A stretch of DNA of 5,017 nt, taken from Bacteroidota bacterium. GTDB lineage: Bacteria; Bacteroidota; Bacteroidia; NS11-12g; UBA955. This document shows positions 1 to 5,017 of this stretch, one piece after another. Below the pieces are notes generated by a model. The model searched no databases. It saw only the letters and a program-made list of their open reading frames with translations, and was not told the origin of the DNA. The position numbers and the translations under genes are program-made. The stretch covers positions 1 through 5,017 of the forward strand of contig JAURQA010000282.1 in assembly GCA_030836345.1 (NCBI GenBank), written 5' to 3'. Each line of letters starts with the position of its first letter. Positions within the stretch are counted from its first letter, which is position 1.

Positions 1-2337
1 TGGTGCTGGCTTAACATTTGTAGTTAATGTAATTGTATCATTTGATGTGTTATCATCTGGGATACTCAAAAAGATTTGAATTGTATTTGCTCCTACCTCG
101 CTAAACTTAGCATCTGTTGGAAAAGTATAAGTGAAACTTGCACCTGAGGCAATAGTATCAGCGACTGTTGCTCTTACTAAAACCCCATTAACAGCGTATC
201 CAACCTTAATGTTGTAAGCATTATTGGTAAACGTATTTTTTATATCCAATTCTACGGGTAGTTCATATCCAGAACAAACAGAAGCTGGTAATGTAATTGA
301 CGAACTTGCTTCTAGGTCTAGCATTGATTCTACCCCTCCTAAATCAGAGGTAACCATGTTTCTATTATCTCCATACGCATCTTTTACATTAGATGCATTT
401 GAAGGATATGCATTTTGAGTTTCAAAAATGGTTGGATTAGTACTCTTATCCAGTTTAGGATCCATAAATAACTCATTGTCTCCAGTTGCGGCTTGATTTT
501 TCCAATCATCATGAGAGGTTAAATTATTCGTAATACGGGTGCTCCATCTATTCGTACCATTATTATCACCGTAGCATAAGTTATAGTCCATACTTTTATA
601 TCTAGAGAGGGCATTAGACGTTCCATATTCATATATATGATAGGCTGTACTCCAATTTCTAAGGTCTGTAATATTCGCATCCCAAATAACTTTATTAGAA
701 TAATAGCAGTAGTTATAGAAGGCATAAGCTGTTCCTCTTTGTCTACTTTGCGTACCATCAAGCACTACTGTATTTTGGCGCATCTCAGTAGAAATAGGCG
801 ATGAAAAAGAATACGCTCTAATCCCATAAGTACCAAAATAACCAGCAATATTCGTTACTAAGTTACTTTGAATAATGCTAGGTGCTGCATAGTATACATC
901 TATTCCGTATGCATAATAATAATTAACCTTAACATTGTTCACACGATTTCCTTGAACCAAAACTTTGTTGCTTGATGAAGTCGTTCCACGTTCAACTCGA
1001 ATTCCGTAATTATAACGAGCATTAGTGCTATTGTTTACAATATCATAAACATAATTATTTTCTACTTTCAAATCGCCAGAGTGGTACGAGTAATAAATAC
1101 GTATTCCGTACATGTACGAATAACTAGAGTTCATAATAACTCCTTGAACTTCATTACCAGAAACCTCATATTTACCATAACATCTTTCAATTAACATACC
1201 CACATACTCACCACTAGTTTGAGATGGGTTTTTCACAGTATTATTGCTTATATCTAAATCTCGTCCATAAGCAATCCAAAAACCTCTTGACCTTCCGCTA
1301 CCATAACAATTTTCGACAGTATTGCCGCTTAATTCTGGATCACCAGACATAGAACCATAGTAACCATCATAGTTAGAACGTATTCCATAGCAATTACTTA
1401 CTCCGGATTTTCCACCTTTATAAGGCAAATCGTGAACTTTATTGTCTTCAATACTAAAGGCACGTCCCTGATTTTTATTGTAATAGCAGTAAATTCCGTA
1501 TAACGTTGAGTTTGGATTACCTCCTGTAACCGCATCTCTTGAAATATCGTTTCCTTTGATTATCGTACCATTGGTATTTCTTACCCAAATTCCATAATAG
1601 TGGAAATTCTTAATGGTGTTATTCGTGATTTCGTTCTGATCGATGGTGTTTGAGCCGGAAGTAGAAGTTGTAGAACTCATCATGTAAATTCCAGCATAAG
1701 GTCCTTCCTCATTTCCATTAGTCGTGGTCATGGTGTTTCCATCGATTTTATTGTAAGAACCATGATCTCCAGAAGAATATAGACTAGTATTAGAGTTAGT
1801 AAATGCAATGTAAGCACCACCAGTAGATGAACTACTAGTTCCTGTACTTAATTTAGAAAACTCAATAGTATTGTCCTTAATGGTATTATAATCAGAACCA
1901 GCATGAAACCAAATCCCTCTAACTCCAACATAATTTCCACTGTTGACGATCGTTAGATTTTTGATAGTCATGTAATCTGCACCAGCAAAATCTATAACAG
2001 ATCTTGAGCCGCTTGATCCGGCAAAGCTTAGTGATTTATTAGCCCCATCAATTGTGATAGTGTTTGTAGCACTTGCTCCTGTAATGGCCTTAAAAACAAC
2101 CGGACTCGATGCAATTTCATCAGTCTTTACGGTTACTGTTACGGCTCCACTTACTCCATCGCTAAGAGCGGAGGAGAAATCAGACCAAGTTTGGAAGTTT
2201 GTACCGCCTGTTGCACTTCCAGCGTCAATGGTGTAAGACCCTGTTAATTGCGCGTTTGCGGTTGAGAAGAAGAAACCAAAGGCCAGTGTAAGCCCCCAGA
2301 TGAGTGTTCTTTTGAGTGTGTGTAATTTTTTATCCAT
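1..2337 (-). CDS. Secreted right-handed parallel beta-helix repeat protein, 3' end outside window
   Basis: The frame is open from an ATG at 2337-2335 to the window edge, giving 779 codons without a stop, so the C-terminus is missing. Residues 1-29 form a signal peptide. Residues ~30-110 are a short beta-rich lead-in starting GSYTID. From about residue 110 to 530 the protein is a run of Asn-rich beta-helix rungs of the NosD/PbH1 type, with recurrent NTI, GNxV and NNxV turns and, from residue 248, nine Tyr-Gly-Ile type repeats. Residues ~625-670 form a linker, and ~677-775 look like a CARDB-type beta-sandwich. Seven Cys are visible (284, 316, 344, 386, 544, 588, 688), four of them in Cys-Tyr-Gly. 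Known for the family: such helices bind or cleave polysaccharides or act as surface adhesins, and Bacteroidota often export them by type IX secretion. No catalytic residues can be assigned, so the function is open. The start is set by the signal peptide; the upstream stretch is A-rich without a Shine-Dalgarno. Confidence 0.9.
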   Translation of the reverse strand, partial: MDKKLHTLKRTLIWGLTLAFGFFFSTANAQLTGSYTIDAGSATGGTNFQTWSDFSSALSDGVSGAVTVTVKTDEIASSPVVFKAITGASATNTITIDGANKSLSFAGSSGSRSVIDFAGADYMTIKNLTIVNSGNYVGVRGIWFHAGSDYNTIKDNTIEFSKLSTGTSSSSTGGAYIAFTNSNTSLYSSGDHGSYNKIDGNTMTTTNGNEEGPYAGIYMMSSTTSTSGSNTIDQNEITNNTIKNFHYYGIWVRNTNGTIIKGNDISRDAVTGGNPNSTLYGIYCYYNKNQGRAFSIEDNKVHDLPYKGGKSGVSNCYGIRSNYDGYYGSMSGDPELSGNTVENCYGSGRSRGFWIAYGRDLDISNNTVKNPSQTSGEYVGMLIERCYGKYEVSGNEVQGVIMNSSYSYMYGIRIYYSYHSGDLKVENNYVYDIVNNSTNARYNYGIRVERGTTSSSNKVLVQGNRVNNVKVNYYYAYGIDVYYAAPSIIQSNLVTNIAGYFGTYGIRAYSFSSPISTEMRQNTVVLDGTQSRQRGTAYAFYNYCYYSNKVIWDANITDLRNWSTAYHIYEYGTSNALSRYKSMDYNLCYGDNNGTNRWSTRITNNLTSHDDWKNQAATGDNELFMDPKLDKSTNPTIFETQNAYPSNASNVKDAYGDNRNMVTSDLGGVESMLDLEASSSITLPASVCSGYELPVELDIKNTFTNNAYNIKVGYAVNGVLVRATVADTIASGASFTYTFPTDAKFSEVGANTIQIFLSIPDDNTSNDTITLTTNVKPAP
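13..309 (-). other. CARDB-like beta-sandwich segment of the beta-helix protein
   Basis: Residues ~677-775 change in character from the Tyr/Asn-rich helix to a compact alternating beta pattern: a hydrophobic strand with Cys688, then PVELDIKN, YNIKVGYAVNG, a TIASGASFTYTF turn, and a last strand ending with an Asp-Asp-Asn-Thr-Ser-Asn-Asp-Thr turn. This resembles the CARDB/APHP adhesion-type domains often placed between a catalytic or adhesive module and a sorting domain in Bacteroidota exoproteins. The assignment rests on pattern only. Confidence 0.5.
778..1596 (-). repeat. Nine degenerate ~32-residue Tyr-Gly-Ile repeats within the beta-helix
   Basis: Within the beta-helix gene, units begin at residues 248, 280, 317, 352, 378, 410, 444, 477 and 504, spaced 26-37 residues with a mean of 32. 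Seven begin Tyr-Gly-Ile; the units at 352 (GFWIAYG) and 378 (YVGMLIE) are variants. Each unit also carries a later Asn-x-Val/Ile turn such as GNDI, DNKV, GNTV, NNTV, GNEV, NNYV, GNRV, SNLV or QNTV. The codons for Tyr-Gly-Ile vary (TAT/TAC, GGA/GGG, ATT/ATA), so conservation is at the protein level and not a recent DNA duplication. The units probably correspond to helix coils with extended loops. Confidence 0.75.
2251..2337 (-). other. Signal peptide of the beta-helix protein
   Basis: Residues 1-29 have the three expected parts: a basic start (K3, K4, K9, R10), a hydrophobic core of about 15 residues (positions 11-25, rich in Leu, Phe and Gly), and an Ala-Asn-Ala cleavage motif directly before Gln30. 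There is no lipobox Cys, so signal peptidase I cleavage and a soluble or secreted product are expected rather than a lipoprotein. It also supports the choice of the ATG at 2337 as start. Confidence 0.88.
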
Positions 2338-2588
2338 AAAACGTATATTTTTTTCGTATTTTGTTGAATCGTCTTGCAATTTAAGGCTCAACTCTTAACA
2401 AACCAAAAATCTCCACGCTATAATTCCATACTTTTTTATTGAATGAAGTTCTTGAACCTAAAACTGCAGCGCAAGCCACTCAATCGAATAAACACATATA
2501 TAATTAGGTGGTATTTAGGCTATTATCGTCTAAACGTAAGGGGGGAGGGCAAGAATAAATAGTTGAATTTTGTTGTTATTTTAAGTGT

Positions 2589-2628
2589 AAAAACTGTGAC
2601 AAATTAACTGACTTAAAAGCTATTGTCA
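2589..2628 (-). terminator. Weak candidate terminator for the three-gene cluster
   Basis: On the minus strand, TGACAA (2628-2623) can pair with TTGTCA (2602-2597) across a 20-base loop, and two bases further on come five T's (2593-2589). The position, about 40 bases past the stop of the CoA-binding gene, suits a terminator. However, the stem is only six pairs, AT-rich and has a long loop, so it would be weak. Confidence 0.25.
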
Positions 2629-2651
2629 TTCGTTTGTCATATGACTGTCAT
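2624..2651. promoter_or_regulatory. Three TGTCAT hexamers at exact 11-base spacing, possible protein-binding site
   Basis: TGTCAT occurs at 2624-2629, 2635-2640 and 2646-2651, one per 11 bases, which places all three on about the same face of the helix. The region also holds a perfect 10-base palindrome GTCATATGAC (2636-2645) and the overlapping inverted repeat ATGACTGTCAT (2641-2651). It sits 15 bases past the stop of the CoA-binding gene and about 290 bases upstream of the beta-helix start. No regulator is encoded nearby, so a binding function is inferred from pattern alone. Confidence 0.3.
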
Positions 2652-2665
2652 GAGGGACTCTTTGT

Positions 2666-3031
2666 TCAAAATTGCCGAGTGGAAAGAAGCACTAGAGTGC
2701 AGACATTCATAACCTCGACACCTCTTTCTTTCAATTGATTATATAAAATCGGATTCTCTGCTCCTGGGTTAAAAATGACTCTTTTTGGATTGACTTGTAA
2801 AATTAAATTCAAATAAGGAGTTTGATTCCTTGGGTTCATGTATATGGTTACCGTATCGATATCTATATCCACAGGCCATTTTTTTTCAAAAGAAACCCCA
2901 TCAACTTCACCCTCTTTATTTGAAACGAGCAAAAGGGCATATCCCTCAGCAATAAGTCTTCTAGCCACTAAATAACTGTATCTATTCGGGTTTTGGCTGG
3001 CTCCTAAAACGAGTACTTTTCTATTGGTCAT
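2666..3031 (-). CDS. CoA-binding domain protein (CoA_binding_2 / YccU-like)
   Basis: The product has 121 residues, a normal length for a stand-alone CoA_binding_2 protein, and is a single Rossmann-like domain. Features visible: a first beta strand leading into the nucleotide loop Gly-Ala-Ser (10-12) followed by NPNRYSY (14-20), a helix to residue ~30, the strand ALLLVSN (32-38), the motif NPGAEN (88-93), and a conserved tail with Cys111-Thr-Leu-Val-Leu-Leu ending in Gln-Phe. Family knowledge: related domains occur in succinyl-CoA synthetase and bind CoA or a similar nucleotide; the stand-alone forms have no agreed reaction. It is cytosolic, with no signal peptide. The ATG at 3031 lies inside the end of the FAD gene, an 11-base overlap, which suggests translational coupling; no Shine-Dalgarno is seen. 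It is the last gene of the cluster. The fold is fairly sure, the substrate is not. Confidence 0.85.
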   Translation of the reverse strand: MTNRKVLVLGASQNPNRYSYLVARRLIAEGYALLLVSNKEGEVDGVSFEKKWPVDIDIDTVTIYMNPRNQTPYLNLILQVNPKRVIFNPGAENPILYNQLKERGVEVMNVCTLVLLSTRQF

Positions 3032-4550
3032 GTTCTAATGTTTGAATGCAGTTAATGCCATCCAATGCAGCACTTAGTATTCCCCCAGCATATCCTGCCC
3101 CCTCTGCACACGGAATCAGATTGGATACTTCTGGATGCCTGTAGTGTTCATTTCTAGGAATTCTAACGGGGCTGCTGGTTCTACTTTCGACACCCACCAA
3201 GACCGCTTCATTGGTTTTATACCATTTTTTCTTCAGCCCCAACACCTGAATTGCCTCCCTGAGATTTTTGGCAACTTTTTCAGGCAAAAACTCCCATAGA
3301 TTATGCGCCGATATACCAGGAATGTAACTGCAGCTGGGTAAAGTAGAGGATGTTTTTTGGTTCAAGAAATCCTCCATTCTTTGAGCTGGAGCAACTAAAC
3401 TGCCCTCCGCTTTAAAGGCTTGTTTTTCCCAATAATTCTGAAATTCCATCCCTCGCAGTTCTCCAGACTTAACAAATTTACTAAAATCGGCGTCATTTAC
3501 TTCGGTTACAAAGCCACTGTTGGCAAACCTCCCATTTCTTTTGCTGGGACTCCAACCGTTTACTACAATTTCGCCAGGGCTCGTTGCGGCAGGGGCAATA
3601 ATTCCCCCGGGACACATGCAAAAAGAGAAAACACCGCACCCATGGACTTGTTCAACCAAATTATACGAAGCATTGGGCAAATCCTGTGGCTTTGCTTTTC
3701 GGTATTGCATTTCGTTAATCACCTCCTGCGGATGCTCAATGCGCACTCCAAAGGCAAAGGGCTTTGCTTCTACAGCGATTCCTTTAGATTGCAGTAAACG
3801 ATAAATATTCCGTGCCGAATGTCCGGTGGCTAATACTAAGTCCTTCACCCTAATTTTGACCCCATTCTCGCAGAGAATACTTTTAATCTCATTATTTTCA
3901 ACGGTTAAATCCACCAAATTATGATTAAACAGCACCTCGCCCCCACATTCTTCTATAAAGGTTCTCATTTGTTCAATGATTCCAGGAAGCTTATTGGTTC
4001 CTATATGCGGCTTACTGTCGTATAAAATATTTTTATTGGCTCCAAATTGAACAAAAGTCTCTAAAACTTTAGATACAGAGCCTCTTTTTTTGCTTCGAGT
4101 ATACAATTTACCATCACTGTAGGTACCAGCTCCTCCCTCTCCAAAGCAGTAATTGCTGTTGGGATCTACCTTTAATTCTTTATTTAAAATGGCCAAATCT
4201 CGTCTGCGTTCCCGCACCGCTTTTCCCCGTTCAATAATAACAGGCTTAAGGCCCATTGCTATACATTCCAATGCAGAAAAAAGTCCTGCAGGCCCTGCAC
4301 CTACTATATGCACTTCCCTATTTTTCTCTACATTCTGGGACTTATAAGGAGCCTGAAATTGGGCTTCTTTAGAGTTTGAATAAATACCAGCTCTAATTAG
4401 ATAAAAAGGATTTTTGCTTCTGGCATCTAAGGACTTTTTTAGAATGCGAACATACCCAGAACGTTTGGCCCTTTTAAGTACCTCGTCCTTAATTTGCTCC
4501 TCGGAAGAAGCAAGTAATGGGCTTAGTTTTATTTCAATCTCTTCCAACAT
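3021..4550 (-). CDS. FAD-dependent oxidoreductase, COG2509 type
   Basis: With the ATG at 4550 the product has 509 residues, usual for this family. Residues 1-75 form the small alpha/beta N-terminal domain, without nucleotide motifs. The FAD-binding Rossmann fold starts with Gly84-x-Gly86-x-x-Gly89, and Glu107 in ERG is the expected ribose-binding acid. Further family blocks are FGEGGAGTYSDGKLYTR (136-152), ATGHSARN (241-248), CMCPGG (311-316), ESRTSSPVRI (455-464), and the C-terminal flavin-contacting CAEGAGYAGGI (481-491). Proteins of this kind are annotated as FAD-dependent dehydrogenases of unknown substrate; the flavin fold is clear, the reaction is not. It is cytosolic. An in-frame TTG at 4565 would add five residues, but the ATG gives the N-terminus (MLEEIEIKL) I expect for the family. 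The gene starts 17 bases inside the preceding HExxH gene and runs 11 bases into the CoA-binding gene. Confidence 0.9.
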   Translation of the reverse strand: MLEEIEIKLSPLLASSEEQIKDEVLKRAKRSGYVRILKKSLDARSKNPFYLIRAGIYSNSKEAQFQAPYKSQNVEKNREVHIVGAGPAGLFSALECIAMGLKPVIIERGKAVRERRRDLAILNKELKVDPNSNYCFGEGGAGTYSDGKLYTRSKKRGSVSKVLETFVQFGANKNILYDSKPHIGTNKLPGIIEQMRTFIEECGGEVLFNHNLVDLTVENNEIKSILCENGVKIRVKDLVLATGHSARNIYRLLQSKGIAVEAKPFAFGVRIEHPQEVINEMQYRKAKPQDLPNASYNLVEQVHGCGVFSFCMCPGGIIAPAATSPGEIVVNGWSPSKRNGRFANSGFVTEVNDADFSKFVKSGELRGMEFQNYWEKQAFKAEGSLVAPAQRMEDFLNQKTSSTLPSCSYIPGISAHNLWEFLPEKVAKNLREAIQVLGLKKKWYKTNEAVLVGVESRTSSPVRIPRNEHYRHPEVSNLIPCAEGAGYAGGILSAALDGINCIQTLEHDQ

Positions 4551-4887
4551 GTCGCCATTGTGCAAAGCACTTTCTATTTTTTAAGTATTTTAGATTGGAT
4601 TCATGAGTAAATGCCTCTCGCTCAAAACTGATGTTTCGATAAGCGGCAGTCCAATCATCTAATTTTAAATAGTTCATTAAAAATTCCAGTGCATATAAAA
4701 GGTAAAAACCAATGAGCAACAGTTCCAGTTGTTGTCGAAAATGAATTCTTTCATGATTTCGATACTTTTGGCTCAATGATGTGCGCGGAAGCTTTGTTAT
4801 CAAAAATGGAAAAAGAGCCATGGCGGTGTACCCTTTTTTGTTGAGAGTAACCAAGGAAAACAAGATTCTACTGCTAATGATAATCAA
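4534..4887 (-). CDS. Small membrane-associated HExxH protein (putative zinc metallopeptidase-like)
   Basis: The product has 117 residues. A zinc-binding type motif His45-Glu-Arg-Ile-His49 is followed by Arg51-Gln-Gln-Leu-Glu55. It is followed by one hydrophobic stretch of about 16 residues (56-71) that could span or dip into the membrane, then NISFEREA (85-92), where Glu89 or Glu91 could be the third metal ligand. The tail is basic. I recognise the pattern (GY-x-AMALFPF, HExIHxRQQLE, YRNISFEREA) as a small conserved Bacteroidota protein usually left as hypothetical; a peptidase role is inferred from the motif. The start is uncertain: no ATG lies between the in-frame stop at 4891-4893 and codon 23 (ATG at 4821-4819). 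TTG at 4887 is chosen because the residues before codon 23 look like the family N-terminus. It leads the cluster and overlaps the FAD gene by 17 bases. Confidence 0.72.
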   Translation of the reverse strand: MIIISSRILFSLVTLNKKGYTAMALFPFLITKLPRTSLSQKYRNHERIHFRQQLELLLIGFYLLYALEFLMNYLKLDDWTAAYRNISFEREAFTHESNLKYLKNRKCFAQWRHVGRD

Positions 4888-5017
4888 GAACTACAAAAGT
4901 ATGCAAACAAATGTATCGGGCGAAAAAACTGAAGGAAAACCCAGAGCATCCTTTGAATCAGGTTCGCTGTACCATATTCTGGATCCCTGAGATGCTTGGG
5001 TTTTATAAATATAATAA
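4888..5017 (-). other. Unresolved upstream stretch: end of a previous gene or leader region
   Basis: Two minus-strand frames are open from the window edge. One ends at TAG 4893-4891 and reads in part SEPDSKDALGFPSVFSPDTF. The other ends at TGA 4886-4884, overlapping the proposed TTG start of the HExxH gene, and reads in part RDPEYGTANLIQRML. At about 42-44 codons each, chance is a fair explanation, and neither peptide is familiar to me. If one is real, the three-gene cluster extends further upstream and the TAnnTTTG boxes would lie inside coding sequence. Confidence 0.25.
4894..4915 (-). promoter_or_regulatory. Two TAnnTTTG boxes upstream of the HExxH gene, possible promoter
   Basis: On the minus strand, TACATTTG (4915-4908) and TACTTTTG (4901-4894) both match the Bacteroidota -7 consensus TAnnTTTG, 14 bases apart. 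They lie 7-28 bases before the proposed TTG start, which would give a very short leader. I see no good TTG or TTTG -33 element 17-23 bases further upstream of either, and the stretch may instead be the end of an upstream gene, so this is tentative. Confidence 0.27.

Larger units (their letters stand above)
2338..2665. other. Non-coding gap between the three-gene cluster and the beta-helix gene
   Basis: These 328 bases contain no convincing reading frame. The half next to the beta-helix start is A/T-rich, with an A-rich tract directly before the ATG on the minus strand in place of a Shine-Dalgarno. A GGGGGGAGGG run at 2540-2549 stands out against the AT-rich surroundings. Near the cluster end lie a weak inverted repeat followed by T's on the minus strand and a phased TGTCAT array, both listed separately. 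I searched for the Bacteroidota -7 box TAnnTTTG on the minus strand and found only one-mismatch forms, such as TTAATTTG at 2600-2607, so the beta-helix promoter cannot be placed. Confidence 0.7.

Noticed and set aside
224..418. Plus-strand frame of 64 codons
   Set aside because: It is antisense to the linker and CARDB-like segment of the beta-helix gene, with low-complexity content.
519..761. Minus-strand frame of 80 codons
   Set aside because: It is in another frame of the same strand inside the beta-helix gene, whose reading continues without break across this stretch.
901..1500. Repeated ATTCCGTA strings suggesting a CRISPR-like or DNA repeat array
   Set aside because: They are the reverse complement of Tyr-Gly-Ile codons, unevenly spaced and with varying third bases, so they reflect protein repeats.
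2054..2236. Plus-strand frame of 60 codons
   Set aside because: It is antisense to the N-terminal part of the beta-helix gene and has no recognisable features.
2381..2398. Small hairpin TTAAG/CTTAA in the leader of the beta-helix gene
   Set aside because: Five AT-rich pairs with an 8-base loop are too weak to call a structured element.
2419..2424. TATAAT on the plus strand as a promoter
   Set aside because: No plus-strand gene follows, and this hexamer is common by chance in AT-rich DNA and is not the Bacteroidota consensus.
3420..3804. Two overlapping plus-strand open frames of 125 and 94 codons
   Set aside because: They lie fully opposite the conserved FAD-binding gene, whose motifs match its family throughout; the plus-strand peptides show no domain pattern.
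4153..4347. Plus-strand frame of 64 codons
   Set aside because: It is antisense to the FAD dinucleotide-binding fold, which is clearly the coding strand.
4551..4565. TTG start for the FAD gene adding five residues
   Set aside because: The ATG at 4550 gives the expected family N-terminus and needs no rare start codon.
4781..4990. Plus-strand frame of 69 codons across the head of the cluster
   Set aside because: Its first third is antisense to the conserved N-terminus of the HExxH protein, and the rest shows no recognisable motif.

Overview
The window looks like a chromosomal segment from a member of the Bacteroidota, probably a flavobacterial or related marine/environmental lineage. The evidence is the AT-rich composition, the lack of clear Shine-Dalgarno sequences before the starts, a secreted parallel beta-helix protein with a signal peptide ending Ala-Asn-Ala before Gln, and a small HExxH protein of a type I associate with this phylum. 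This placement is inference; no rRNA or taxonomic marker is present.

All four supported genes are on the minus strand. Reading from the right edge, positions 4888-5017 hold an upstream stretch whose status is unclear: either the end of a previous gene or a promoter region. Next comes a compact three-gene cluster with overlapping ends: a small membrane-associated HExxH protein (4534-4887), a COG2509-type FAD-dependent oxidoreductase (3021-4550) and a CoA_binding_2/YccU-like Rossmann protein (2666-3031). The overlaps of 17 and 11 bases suggest one transcript with coupled translation, but nothing in the sequence shows a shared pathway.

A 328-base non-coding gap (2338-2665) follows. It holds a weak possible terminator for the cluster and a short array of three TGTCAT hexamers spaced exactly 11 bases apart. 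The left half of the window (1-2337) is the 5' part of a large gene for a secreted, Tyr/Asn/Ser/Gly-rich right-handed beta-helix protein. It stays open to the window edge, so its C-terminus, where a type IX secretion sorting domain would be expected, is not visible.

I see no phage, insertion sequence, CRISPR array, RNA gene or defence system. The points most worth a second look are the regular ~32-residue Tyr-Gly-Ile repeats of the beta-helix protein, the minimal HExxH membrane protein in the overlapping cluster, and the phased TGTCAT array.
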